Notes: generated by a model from the sequence alone, not told the origin. A stretch of DNA of 64,000 nucleotides from Prescottella equi (GCF_020171745.1 NZ_JAIVAH010000013.1:62001-126000), one strand, 5' to 3'. Positions 24,641 to 37,114 are shown, numbered from the stretch's first letter. Program-made: numbers and translations.

Positions 24641-26281
24641 GTGGAGTATGGTCTGCGGCCGGAGATCGAGATGTCCTGGAAGCGTTCTCAGCTCAGCGGA
24701 ATCGACCCGGCGCGGGTACCCGAACCGACGTTGATCGATCCATCCGACGCGGCAGGACGTCTGCTGCGCGCGGCCGGGCCGGTTCTCGACGAACTCAGTG
24801 TGCAGTTGTCGGGAACGGGCTGTGGAATCCTTCTCGTGGACAGGGACTGTCGTGTCGTGTCCCGCGTGTTCGACTCTCGTCCGCTGAGGCTCGCGATGGA
24901 GGGTGTCGGTGTGCTGCCCGGGGTCGCCCTCAGCGAGGAGAACTACGGTACGAACGCACTCGGCACGCCCCTCGAGGTGCGCCAGGGTGTCGTTGTCCAC
25001 CGCGACGAACACTTCCTCGAATCGTTCCAGCAGTTCAGTTGCTACGGCCACCCCATCGTGCATCCGGTCACGCGCCGAATCGAGGGCATCCTCGACATCA
25101 CGGCGATGGAGAAGACAGCCAACCCGCTGTTCGTGCCCTTTCTCGTGCGGGCGGTGCGGGATATCGAAGCCCGACTCCTCGAGGGGGCGCGGGAATCGGA
25201 CCGACGCGTGGTGGACGCTTTCCAGATCGCGGCCCGGCAGCGTGGCGTCGCGGTGGCCGCGATGGGGCAGGACATCATGCTCACCAACAAGGCGGCGGTC
25301 GAACTGCTCGAACCGGGTGACCACGCCGCACTGCGGGCACTCGCGGGCGAAGTGCCTCCCGGTGAGTCGTGGACCCTGGACTTCATGCTGTCCGGGGGCG
25401 GGCACGCCGATCTGCGCATCGCGCGGGTGGCCGGTGCCGAGAGCGGTGTCCTGTTTCTGCTCGACGCCGACGGGGCGCGGCAACCCGTGCGGCGCAGGGC
25501 GATCCCGCAGGACGCGACCTCCCGCCTGCGCGCCCGCCTGAGCGAGTTGCGTTCCACCGCCGGTGCACTCGCGATCGTCGGGGAACCGGGCAGCGGACGT
25601 GCCTGGGCCGCGCGCGAGTACGCGGAGGGGCCGATCTTGACGATGGACGCCGCGCATGTCGTGGCCGAGGGTGAGCGGGACTGGTGTGCCCGCCTACTCG
25701 GGCACGTCGGGACCACTCCGGAACGCATCCTCGTCGAACACGTCCACCTCGCGCCCGACGCCGTCCTCGCCCTGCTCGCGTCGTTGGCGGCGCGTGCCGG
25801 TGGGCCCCGGCTGGTGTTCACCTCCGACCCTCTCGGCACCGTCCGCCCAGCGGTACGCGATCTGCTCGCACGCTGTGGCGCGCAGGTGACTGTGCCTGCC
25901 CTGCGTCAACGAATCCGCGAACTGCCGACGCTCGTCGCGGCCCTCGCGGTCGAGATCGGCAGTGCAGGAGTGCGGTTGGGGCCGAGTGCCCTGACGGCGC
26001 TGTCCGAGCACACGTGGCCGGGGAACCTCGTCGAACTGCGTGCGGTGCTCGCGGGACTGCCCGATCGAGGCGGATCCGCGATCCGAGTCGAGGACCTGCC
26101 CCCGCAGTACCGCTCGTCCGGCCGGGTGGCCCGCCTCGGCGGCCGCGAACGCGCCGAGCGGGACGCGATCATCGAGGCACTGAGGGAGAGTCACGGCAAC
26201 AAGGTGCATGCCGCGGCGCGGCTCGGTATCAGCCGCACGACCCTCTACAGCCGGATCCGCGCGCTCGACATCACCGTCTGA
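24641..26281 (+). CDS. AcoR-like transcriptional activator (GAF, degenerate AAA+, Fis HTH)
   Basis: 546 aa from GTG 24641 behind a perfect AAGGAGG. Residues ~50-180 are a GAF-type sensor (SGTGCGILLVDRDCRVVSR, LSEENYGTNALGTPL, YGHPIVHPVTRRIEGILDIT). The central part keeps a Walker A-like GEPGSGRA at 314-321 but has no GAFTGA loop, so it should not contact sigma-54, a factor actinobacteria lack. The C-terminus is a Fis-type helix-turn-helix (HGNKVHAAARLGISRTTLYSRIRAL). It lies between an acyl-CoA synthetase and an aldehyde dehydrogenase gene and probably senses an alcohol, aldehyde or their products and drives one or both. Confidence 0.83.
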   Translation: MEYGLRPEIEMSWKRSQLSGIDPARVPEPTLIDPSDAAGRLLRAAGPVLDELSVQLSGTGCGILLVDRDCRVVSRVFDSRPLRLAMEGVGVLPGVALSEENYGTNALGTPLEVRQGVVVHRDEHFLESFQQFSCYGHPIVHPVTRRIEGILDITAMEKTANPLFVPFLVRAVRDIEARLLEGARESDRRVVDAFQIAARQRGVAVAAMGQDIMLTNKAAVELLEPGDHAALRALAGEVPPGESWTLDFMLSGGGHADLRIARVAGAESGVLFLLDADGARQPVRRRAIPQDATSRLRARLSELRSTAGALAIVGEPGSGRAWAAREYAEGPILTMDAAHVVAEGERDWCARLLGHVGTTPERILVEHVHLAPDAVLALLASLAARAGGPRLVFTSDPLGTVRPAVRDLLARCGAQVTVPALRQRIRELPTLVAALAVEIGSAGVRLGPSALTALSEHTWPGNLVELRAVLAGLPDRGGSAIRVEDLPPQYRSSGRVARLGGRERAERDAIIEALRESHGNKVHAAARLGISRTTLYSRIRALDITV

Positions 26282-26288
26282 CCGACCG

Positions 26289-26314
26289 CTGTCCAAACCT
26301 TGAACAGTTGACAG
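26289..26314. promoter_or_regulatory. Inverted repeat upstream of the aldehyde dehydrogenase gene
   Basis: CTGTCCAA (26289-26296) and TTGACAG (26308-26314) form an imperfect dyad just after the regulator stop codon and about 65 bases before the dehydrogenase start. It may be an activator-binding site for the AcoR-like protein. Only one copy is seen, so support is weak. Confidence 0.3.
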
Positions 26315-26377
26315 GCCGCATCACGGCGCACGATGGCTGTGTTGTGCTTCCAAGACTGAGCTTCAGGAGGTTCGGGC

Positions 26378-27868
26378 ATGTCGGTCGTTGTCGAGCAGAT
26401 CGTGACACCGCGGGTGCGCCAGTTCCTCGCCGGCACCAAGCAGCTGTACATCGACGGCGAGTTCGTCGACGCGGTGTCCGGGCGCACGTTCGTCACACTC
26501 GACCCCGCGACCGGCGAGCATCTCGCGGACGTCGCCCACGGCGAGGCGGCCGACATCGACCGCGCAGTCCGCGCAGCGCGCCGCGCCTCCGAGCCGTGGG
26601 CTGCGGTGAAGCCGAACGAGCGTGAACGCCTCATCTGGCGGGTCGGTGACCTGCTCACCGAGCGTGCCGCCGAGTTCGGTCAGCTCGAGTCGCTCGACAA
26701 CGGTAAGTCCGCCGTCGCGTCGGCGGCAGACACGGCCCGGGCCGCGGACGTGTTCCGCTACTACGCGGGCTGGGCCACCAAGATCGAAGGCAGTACGGTC
26801 AACGTGTCGATGCCGTTCGCGCCCGTCGGCGAGTTCCACGCGTACACGCTCCGTGAGCCCATCGGTGTCTGCGGGCTGATCGTGCCGTGGAACTTCCCGC
26901 TGCTCATGGCGTCGTGGAAGCTCGCACCCGCGCTCGCGGCCGGAAACACGGTGATCCTCAAGCCCGCCGAGCAGACACCGCTCACTGCGATCATGCTGGC
27001 CGAAGTGTTCGAGGAGGCCGGGTTCCCGCCCGGCGTGGTCAACATCGTGCCGGGCTTCGGCGAAGCCGGCGCCGCGCTGTCGGCGCACGACGACGTCGAC
27101 ATGGTGTCGTTCACCGGTTCCGCAGAGGTGGGCAGGAAGGTTGTCGAGGCCGCGAAGGGCAACCTCAAGAAGGTCGGTCTCGAACTCGGTGGCAAGAGCC
27201 CCAATATCGTGTTCGCGGACGCCGATTTCGATGCGGCCGTGCAGGGTTCGCTCAACGCGTGGTTGTTCAACCACGGTTGGTGCAGTGTCGCCGGAACCCG
27301 GCTGTACGTCGAGGACAGCATCTTCGAACGCTTCACCGAGGCGCTTGCCGAGGCGGCGAGCTGGGTCCGGCTCGGATCCGGACTCGACCCCACCGCCGAG
27401 CTCGGTCCGCTCGTGTCTCAGGAGCAGCTCGACCGGGTCACCGGCTACCTGCGCGACGGCTTCGCCGACGGGGCTCGTGCGCTGACCGGCGGCAACCGTT
27501 GGGGCGACGCGGGCTACTTCGTCGAGCCCACCGTCCTGGTCGACGTGAAGCCCGAGTTCAGCGTCGTCCGGGAGGAGATCTTCGGTCCGGTCATAGCTGC
27601 CATGCCGTTCGATGCGGACGAGGGCGTCGTCGCGGCCGCCAACGACTCGATCCACGGACTGGCCGCCGGCATCTGGACACGGGACATCTCGAAGGCACAT
27701 CGCACCGCTCGCCGGCTGAAGGCCGGCTCGGTCTGGATCAACCAGTGCAACGGCCTCGACACCGCGATGCCGTTCGGTGGCTTCAAGCAGTCCGGATGGG
27801 GCCGCGAGCTCGGCGCCTCCGCGATCGACCACTACACCCAGACCAAGGCCGTCAACGTCGCCCTCTGA
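26378..27868 (+). CDS. Aldehyde dehydrogenase-family protein with shifted active-site Cys
   Basis: 496 aa, with CAGGAGG before ATG 26378. ALDH superfamily, nearest in look to betaine/phenylacetaldehyde dehydrogenases: IVPWNFP, the general base in [32 protein letters not shown]. The active-site loop reads FNHGWCSVAGTR where the family has NQGQxCxAGxR. Cys is residue 302 and Ser 303 occupies the nucleophile position, so the Cys is one place early while the flanking N, G, A, G, R keep register. Activity may be altered or lost, or the loop may adjust. Probably controlled by the AcoR-like gene 96 bases upstream. Confidence 0.85.
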   Translation: MSVVVEQIVTPRVRQFLAGTKQLYIDGEFVDAVSGRTFVTLDPATGEHLADVAHGEAADIDRAVRAARRASEPWAAVKPNERERLIWRVGDLLTERAAEFGQLESLDNGKSAVASAADTARAADVFRYYAGWATKIEGSTVNVSMPFAPVGEFHAYTLREPIGVCGLIVPWNFPLLMASWKLAPALAAGNTVILKPAEQTPLTAIMLAEVFEEAGFPPGVVNIVPGFGEAGAALSAHDDVDMVSFTGSAEVGRKVVEAAKGNLKKVGLELGGKSPNIVFADADFDAAVQGSLNAWLFNHGWCSVAGTRLYVEDSIFERFTEALAEAASWVRLGSGLDPTAELGPLVSQEQLDRVTGYLRDGFADGARALTGGNRWGDAGYFVEPTVLVDVKPEFSVVREEIFGPVIAAMPFDADEGVVAAANDSIHGLAAGIWTRDISKAHRTARRLKAGSVWINQCNGLDTAMPFGGFKQSGWGRELGASAIDHYTQTKAVNVAL

Positions 27869-28006
27869 CCGGATGCCGCGGGCGTTGACGGACTCGCTCG
27901 CACAACGATTCACGCGAACACCCGCCCCGGCTCGATCGAGGTCGTACCGTCGAGCCAGGGCGGAGCGTGTTCCGCGCACGCCGGGGGCGGACGGAAGGAG
28001 CCCGTG

Positions 28007-28270
28007 ATGGGCGAGATCATCGGCACGATCATCTTCGGCGCGGTCATCGGCGTCCTCGCCCGGCTGGTCGTTCCGGGCAAGCAGGCGATGGGCTGGATCA
28101 TCACCATCGTGATCGGCATCGTCGGCGCGCTGATCGGCTACTGGATCTGGGGCCTCATCAGCGACAAGGGGGATACACCCGGAATCGACTGGTGGCGGTG
28201 GATCATCAGCATCGCGGTCGCCGCGGTCCTCACGCTCGCGTACACCTCGGTCACGGCCAAACGAAGCTGA
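28007..28270 (+). CDS. GlsB/YeaQ/YmgE-family small membrane protein
   Basis: 87 aa. GAAGGAG at 27994-28000 fits ATG 28007 better than GTG 28004. Three hydrophobic segments (IIGTIIFGAVIGVLARLVV, MGWIITIVIGIVGALIGYWIW, WIISIAVAAVLTLAYTSV) with the family pattern G-x-I-x-G-x-L-A-R near the N-terminus. The family is called transglycosylase-associated or stress-response membrane protein; its biochemical role is unknown. It is convergent with the next TetR gene, five bases apart. Confidence 0.85.
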   Translation: MGEIIGTIIFGAVIGVLARLVVPGKQAMGWIITIVIGIVGALIGYWIWGLISDKGDTPGIDWWRWIISIAVAAVLTLAYTSVTAKRS

Positions 28271-28275
28271 CGGGC

Positions 28276-28905
28276 TCAGCCGGTCTCGGCGGCCAGCGCT
28301 GCCAGGGTCATCCGGCGCAGCACCGTGCGGGTCACGTCCCCGTCCGCCGGATCGGCGGACGGGGACAGTGCGCTGTACGGAGTCGAGTTGATCAGGCCGA
28401 ACGTCGCGTGCGCGGCGATGCGGGCACGCGCGCTGTCCAGGTCGGGATCCATCCGCCGCAGTACGTCCACCCAGATCTCGACGTACCGCCGCTGTGTCTG
28501 CCGGACGCGGTGCCGGGCGTCGTCGGGCAGCGAGTGCAGGTCGCGGTCCTGCACCCGGATCAGGTCGGGCTCGCCGAGCGCGAAGTCGAGGTGGAAGTCG
28601 ACCAGTTCCTCGAGTGTGCGCCGCGGATCGGACACACGCTCGGAGACGTCCGTGCCGCCCGCGAGCAACCGCTCACTGATGTCGGTGAGCAATTCGACGA
28701 GCAGGGCGTCCTTGTTGGGGAAGTGCCGGTACACGGCCGGACCGCTGATGCCCACCGCGGATCCGAGATCCTCGAGCCGGACGCCTGGGAAGCCACGCTC
28801 GGCGATCAGCCGCGCCGCGGCGCGCAGGAGTTCGCGGCGGCGGTCGGCCTTTGCCTGACTGCGCCGGCCCGGGGCCGCCCCCGCTTCACGATCGACGTCG
28901 GTCAT
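28276..28905 (-). CDS. TetR-family repressor of the leucine-catabolic operon
   Basis: 209 aa. N-terminal TetR domain ADRRRELLRAAARLIAERG followed by VRLEDLGSAVGISGPAVYRHFPNKDAL, then a helical ligand-binding domain. It is transcribed away from the carboxylase operon, and 117 bases between the two start codons contain a double operator-like repeat. In M. tuberculosis a TetR gene holds the same place beside accD1-accA1. It is therefore likely to sense an acyl-CoA of the leucine pathway. No clear Shine-Dalgarno precedes ATG 28905. Confidence 0.85.
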   Translation of the reverse strand: MTDVDREAGAAPGRRSQAKADRRRELLRAAARLIAERGFPGVRLEDLGSAVGISGPAVYRHFPNKDALLVELLTDISERLLAGGTDVSERVSDPRRTLEELVDFHLDFALGEPDLIRVQDRDLHSLPDDARHRVRQTQRRYVEIWVDVLRRMDPDLDSARARIAAHATFGLINSTPYSALSPSADPADGDVTRTVLRRMTLAALAAETG

Positions 28906-28943
28906 CGGTCACATTTTTCCGTTCGTGTGATCTGGACAACTCA

Positions 28944-28984
28944 GTTAATCACGGATAACCTGAATTCAGTTATTCAGGATTAAC
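28944..28984. promoter_or_regulatory. Double operator-like inverted repeat between TetR gene and carboxylase operon
   Basis: GTTAATCACGGATAAC (28944-28959) and GTTATTCAGGATTAAC (28969-28984) are inverted copies of one another (13 of 16 positions). The 9-base spacer plus one flanking base contains the palindrome CTGAATTCAG (28960-28969). The stretch is AT-rich in a very GC-rich setting and lies 38 bases before the operon's start codon, as expected for a TetR operator pair overlapping promoters. Confidence 0.6.
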
Positions 28985-29022
28985 CGAGTCCCATCGTATC
29001 CATCAACTGCGAGGACGGTGAC

Positions 29023-30594
<1,572 letters not shown>

Positions 30595-30602
30595 GGGCAC
30601 CC

Positions 30603-32623
<2,021 letters not shown>

Positions 32624-32627
<4 letters not shown>

Positions 32628-33820
32628 CCGATCACCTGTCCACCGGATCGTTGCCCGACGAGTACCAGCAGCTCGCGAAGACCGTCCGGGACTTCGCCCA
32701 GAACGTCGTGGCACCGGTCTCCGCCGAACACGATGCGAACCACACCTTCCCGTACGAGGTGGTCGACGGGATGGCCGACATGGGCCTGTTCGGTCTGCCG
32801 TTCCCCGAGGAGTACGGCGGCATGGGCGGCGACTACTTCGCGCTGTGCCTCGCGCTCGAGGAACTCGGCAAGGTCGACCAGTCCGTCGCGATCACCCTCG
32901 AGGCTGGCGTCTCGCTCGGCGCGATGCCGATCTACCGCTTCGGCAACGAGGAGCAGAAGCAGGAGTGGCTGCCGCAGCTCACGAGCGGAAAGGCGTTGGC
33001 CGCGTTCGGTCTGACCGAGCCCGGCGCCGGCAGCGACGCGGGCGGCACCCGCACCACTGCGAAGCTCGTCGACGGTCAGTGGGTCGTGAACGGCAACAAG
33101 CAGTTCATCACCAACTCGGGCACCGACATCACCAGGCTGGTCACCGTCACCGCAGTCACCGGGCTCGAGGAGAACGGCAAGACGGCGCGGGATGGTCGCT
33201 CCGCAGGCTCCGCTCCGGAAATCTCGACGATCCTCGTGCCGACCTCCACCCCCGGGTTCACCGCTGAACCGGCCTACAACAAGGTCGGCTGGAACGCCTC
33301 CGACACCCATCCGCTGACGTTCCAGGACGTGCGGGTGCCCGAGGCGAACCTGCTCGGCGAGCGTGGCCGCGGCTACGCGAACTTTCTGCGCATCCTCGAC
33401 GAGGGCCGTATCGCGATCGCGGCGCTGTCGGTCGGTGCCGCGCAGGGCTGCGTCGACGAGTCCGTCCGCTACGCGAAGGAGCGCGAGGCGTTCGGACGCC
33501 CGATCGGGGCCAACCAGGCCATCGAGTTCAAGATCGCGCGCATGGAGGCGCGGGCCCACGTGGCCCGGACGGCCTATTACGACGCCGCCGCACTCATGTT
33601 GTCCGGCAAGCCGTTCAAGAAGCAGGCGTCGATCGCGAAGCTTGTCGCGAGCGAGGCCGCGATGGACAATGCGCGCGATGCCACCCAGATCTTCGGTGGA
33701 TACGGTTTCATGAACGAGTACCCGGTGGCCCGGCACTACCGCGACAGCAAGATCCTCGAGATCGGGGAGGGCACCACCGAGGTCCAGTTGATGCTCATCG
33801 CACGGGAACTGGGGGTCTGA
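32624..33820 (+). CDS. Acyl-CoA dehydrogenase (isovaleryl-CoA dehydrogenase role, FadE19-like)
   Basis: 398 aa, coupled to accA1 by ATGA. Acyl-CoA dehydrogenase fold: FAD/substrate motifs [17 protein letters not shown] and [28 protein letters not shown] and the C-terminal [18 protein letters not shown]. Position in a leucine operon points to oxidation of isovaleryl- (or 2-methyl-branched) CoA to methylcrotonyl-CoA, the substrate of the carboxylase. Between VTGLEENGK and EISTILVPT there is an extra ~12-residue loop ([12 protein letters not shown]) encoded by a GCTCCGC-repeat stretch, which looks like an in-frame repeat insertion on the surface. Confidence 0.88.
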
Positions 33821-33823
33821 CGA

Positions 33824-34297
33824 GTGACGGCACGCAAGATCGTCCAGCGTGGGCTGTGGTTCGAGGAGTACGAGACCGGGGTCGTGTACGCACACCGGCC
33901 GGGACGCACCGTCACCGAGGCCGACAACGTCCTGTTCACGACGCTCACGATGAACACGCAGGCGCTGCACCTCGACGCCGCGTTCGCCGCGGAGACGCAG
34001 TTCGGTGAGCGCCTGGTGAACTCGATGTTCACGCTGTCGACGCTCGTCGGACTCTCGGTGGCGCAACTGACGCAGGGAACCATCGTCGCGAACCTCGGAT
34101 TCTCCGAGATCACTTTCCCCAAGCCGCTGTTCCACGGCGACACGCTCTACGCCGAGACCGTCGTAACCGACCTGCGCGAGTCCCGCAGCAGGCCGGGGGA
34201 GGGCATCGTGACGTTCGAGCACACCGGCCGCAACCAGCACAGCGACGTCGTCGCGACCGCGGTTCGCAAGACCCTCGTCCGCAAGAGGCCCGCATGA
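33824..34297 (+). CDS. MaoC-like enoyl-CoA hydratase
   Basis: 157 aa from GTG 33824, three bases after the dehydrogenase stop. Single hot-dog-fold MaoC hydratase: LTMNTQALHLDAAFAAET carries the hydratase motif (the catalytic Asp/His pair seems provided by N and H in MNTQALHLD), followed by LVGLSVAQLTQGTIVANLGF and PLFHGDTLYAETVVTDLRES. In the M. tuberculosis operon the corresponding gene (Rv2499c) hydrates methylglutaconyl-/itaconyl-type CoA ahead of the CitE-like lyase; the same step is inferred here. Confidence 0.82.
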   Translation: MTARKIVQRGLWFEEYETGVVYAHRPGRTVTEADNVLFTTLTMNTQALHLDAAFAAETQFGERLVNSMFTLSTLVGLSVAQLTQGTIVANLGFSEITFPKPLFHGDTLYAETVVTDLRESRSRPGEGIVTFEHTGRNQHSDVVATAVRKTLVRKRPA

Positions 34298-35148
34298 GTG
34301 ATCCCACCGCCGAGAGGCTCTGGGCGGGAACCGTTCCCGGACCGGCCTGGCTGTTCTGCCCCGCCGACCGCCCGGAACGCTTCGCCAAGGCGGCGGCCGT
34401 CGCGGACGTCGTCATCCTCGATCTCGAGGACGGCGTCGCTCCGGCGGACAGGGACGCCGCCCGCCGCGCCCTCGTCGAGAATCCGCTCGACCCGGACCGC
34501 ACCGTCATCCGGGTCAACGCGCACGGCACCGACGATCACGCGCTCGACTGCGCCGCGCTCGACCGCACGCCGTACACCGCGGTGATGCTGCCCAAGTGTG
34601 AATCCGTCGACCAGATCCTCGATCTCGCACCACTGTCGGTGATCGCGCTCGTCGAATCGCCGCTCGGGGCGCTCGCGATCGAACGGGCGGTCCAGGCCGA
34701 GAACGCCGTCGGCGTGATGTGGGGCGCCGAGGACCTCGTCGCCGCGCTCGGTGGTGCCTCGAGCAGACACGTGACAGGCGGCTATCGGGACGTCGCCCGG
34801 CACGTGCGGTCGACCGCCCTGCTCGCCGCGAAGGCGCACGGCAGGTTCGCACTCGACTCGGTGTTCCTCGACATCCCGGATCTCGCCGGCCTCGGTGCGG
34901 AGTGCGAGGACGCCGTCGCGGTCGGATTCGATGCGAAGGTCGCGATCCACCCGAGCCAGATCGACGTCATCCGCACCGCCTACGCGCCCACCGCGGAGCA
35001 ATTGGGTTGGGCCGAAAGGGTTATCGCGGCCGCCTCGCGCGAACGCGGGGTCTTCACGTTCGAGGGCCGGATGGTGGATGCGCCGGTGCTGCGGCACGCG
35101 GAAGAGATCGTGCGGCGCTCCGGCGTCGGGCAGGGAAGGGATACGTGA
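34294..35148 (+). CDS. CitE-like beta-hydroxyacyl-CoA lyase
   Basis: 284 aa, ATGA overlap with the MaoC gene. HpcH/HpaI-CitE TIM barrel: WLFCPADRPERFAKAAAVAD, the metal/Asp motif VVILDLEDGVAPADRDAARRAL, ALVESPLGALAIERAV, GAEDLVAALGG and the C-terminal KVAIHPSQIDVIRTAY. The M. tuberculosis homologue in the same operon (Rv2498c) is a bifunctional lyase for HMG-CoA (leucine) and citramalyl-CoA (itaconate). Its place between a hydratase and an acetoacetate-activating enzyme fits HMG-CoA cleavage to acetyl-CoA and acetoacetate. Not a citrate lyase subunit, since no alpha or gamma genes are near. Confidence 0.85.
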   Translation: MSDPTAERLWAGTVPGPAWLFCPADRPERFAKAAAVADVVILDLEDGVAPADRDAARRALVENPLDPDRTVIRVNAHGTDDHALDCAALDRTPYTAVMLPKCESVDQILDLAPLSVIALVESPLGALAIERAVQAENAVGVMWGAEDLVAALGGASSRHVTGGYRDVARHVRSTALLAAKAHGRFALDSVFLDIPDLAGLGAECEDAVAVGFDAKVAIHPSQIDVIRTAYAPTAEQLGWAERVIAAASRERGVFTFEGRMVDAPVLRHAEEIVRRSGVGQGRDT

Positions 35149-35152
35149 CCGC

Positions 35153-37114
35153 GTGACGAGTGAAGGAACCACCAGTACCCGGCCGCAGTGGGTGCCGACC
35201 GACACGGACGTCGCCCACGCCCGGATCACCGACTTCGCGCGCTGGGCCGAGCGCCGCACCGGCCTGACATTCGCGGACTACCGGGCCCTGTGGCAGTGGT
35301 CGGTGGACGACCTCGGCGCCTTCTGGCAATCGGTGTGGGACTACTTCGAGGTCGCCTCGGCGTCGGATCCCGGCCCGGCTCTCGCCGTCGACACGATGCC
35401 CGGTGCCGTGTGGTTCCCGCAGGCCCGCCTCAACTACGTCGACCACGTGGTGCGGAACGCGCGCACCGACCGTCCCGCCGTCGTGTACGAGAGCGAGGCC
35501 GGCGACCGCGAGACGCTGTCGTGGGCGGAGCTGACTCGGCAGACCGGTGCGCTCGCCGCGACCCTGCGTTCGCTCGGCGTCGGCCCCGGAGACCGGGTCG
35601 TCGGCTACCTGCCCAACGTCCCCGAGGCGATCGTCGCGTTCCTCGCGACCGCGAGCGTCGGGGCGGTGTGGGCCGCGTGCGGGCAGGACTACTCGGCCCC
35701 TGCCGCGCTCGACCGACTCGGGCAGCTGGAACCGAAGCTGCTGATCGCCGCCGACGGCTACCGGTTCGGTGGCAAGGACTACGCCCGGACCGGCGAGATC
35801 GAGCAGTTGCGGGACGGCATGCCCACGCTCGCCGCGACCGTGCTGGTACCGCGTCTCGGGACGGGTGCCGTCCCCGGCGCGCTCGGCTGGGCGCAGGCCA
35901 CCGCCGGTGACGCCGCGCTCGAGACCGTGCCGGTGCCGTTCGACCACCCGCTGTGGATCGTCTTCTCGTCGGGCACGACGGGTCTGCCCAAGGGCATCGT
36001 GCACGGCCACGGCGGTGTCCTTCTCGAGCACCTCAAGGCGATCGCGCTGCAGAGCGACATCGGACCCGACGACACGTTCTTCTGGTACACGAGCCCGAGT
36101 TGGATGATGTGGAACTTCCAGGTGGCGGGGCTCCTGGTGGGCGCCACCGTCGTCTGTTACGACGGCAGCCCCGCGTACCCGGCGCAGGGCCGGCTGTGGG
36201 AGTCGGCGGCAAGGCTCGGGGTCACCGTGGTCGGCACCAGCCCCGGGTACGTCCTGGCCTGCCAGAAGGCCGGGATCGTCCCGGCCGAGGAACACGACCT
36301 GAGTGCGCTGCGCGCGGTCGGGATCACCGGGTCCACGCTGCCGGCGTCCTCGTCGTGGTGGCTGTCCGAGAACGTGGGCGCGCACGTGCCCGTCATGTCC
36401 ATCAGCGGCGGCACCGACGTGGTGTCGGCGTTCGTCGGTGGGACACGAGTCACCGCGGTGTGGCCCGGGGAGTTGTCGGTGCCGTACCTCGGGGTCGCCC
36501 TCGACGCGTTCGACGAGTCCGGTCGGCCGGTCCGCGGTGACGTTGGCGAACTCGTGGTCACCCGCCCGCTCCCGTCGATGCCCGTCAGCTTCTGGAACGA
36601 CCCGGACGGCGCCCGCTACCGGGCGAGCTACTTCGATACCTTTCCCGGCGTCTGGCGGCACGGCGACTGGATCTCGATCACCGAGCACGGTGGTGTCGTG
36701 ATGCACGGGCGTTCGGACTCGACACTCAACCGCAACGGCATCCGGATGGGCAGCGCCGACATCTATCAGGCCGTCGAACGTCTCCCCGAGATCGTCGAGG
36801 CGCTCGTCATAGGTGCGGAGAGAAGTGACGGCGGCTACTGGATGCCGTTGTTCGTGGTCCTCGCGGACGGGTGTGAACTCGACGACGCACTAGCCGAGCG
36901 GATCCGTGCGGAGATCCGGGAGAACGCGTCGCCGCGGCATGTGCCGGACCAGATCGTGGCTGCTCCGGGCATTCCCCACACGCGAACCGGCAAGAAGCTC
37001 GAGGTCCCGATCAAACGTCTGTTCCAGGGTGGCGACGCGGCCCGAGTGATCGACCGCAGCGCCGTCGACAATGCCGACTTGATCGACTGGTTTGCCCGAT
37101 TCGGGGCTCGCTGA
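35153..37114 (+). CDS. Acetoacetyl-CoA synthetase
   Basis: 653 aa from GTG 35153, four bases after the lyase gene stop. Acetyl-CoA-synthetase-like ANL enzyme with the AacS N-terminus (WAERRTGLTFADYRALWQWSV, FWQSVWDYFEV, PGAVWFPQARLNYVDHVVR), P-loop FSSGTTGLPKGIVHGHGG, WYTSPSWMMWNFQVAGLL, GGTDVVSAF, and the C-terminal catalytic Lys in HTRTGKKLEVPIK. It ligates acetoacetate, the product of leucine breakdown, to CoA at the cost of ATP. In the tuberculosis operon a CoA-transferase pair does this job, so the step is solved differently here. Confidence 0.9.
   Translation: MTSEGTTSTRPQWVPTDTDVAHARITDFARWAERRTGLTFADYRALWQWSVDDLGAFWQSVWDYFEVASASDPGPALAVDTMPGAVWFPQARLNYVDHVVRNARTDRPAVVYESEAGDRETLSWAELTRQTGALAATLRSLGVGPGDRVVGYLPNVPEAIVAFLATASVGAVWAACGQDYSAPAALDRLGQLEPKLLIAADGYRFGGKDYARTGEIEQLRDGMPTLAATVLVPRLGTGAVPGALGWAQATAGDAALETVPVPFDHPLWIVFSSGTTGLPKGIVHGHGGVLLEHLKAIALQSDIGPDDTFFWYTSPSWMMWNFQVAGLLVGATVVCYDGSPAYPAQGRLWESAARLGVTVVGTSPGYVLACQKAGIVPAEEHDLSALRAVGITGSTLPASSSWWLSENVGAHVPVMSISGGTDVVSAFVGGTRVTAVWPGELSVPYLGVALDAFDESGRPVRGDVGELVVTRPLPSMPVSFWNDPDGARYRASYFDTFPGVWRHGDWISITEHGGVVMHGRSDSTLNRNGIRMGSADIYQAVERLPEIVEALVIGAERSDGGYWMPLFVVLADGCELDDALAERIRAEIRENASPRHVPDQIVAAPGIPHTRTGKKLEVPIKRLFQGGDAARVIDRSAVDNADLIDWFARFGAR

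Noticed and set aside
34895-35152. Longer N-terminus for the acetoacetyl-CoA synthetase
   Set aside because: The frame extends back into the lyase gene but is Arg/Ser-rich shadow sequence; GTG 35153 just after the lyase stop is the natural start.
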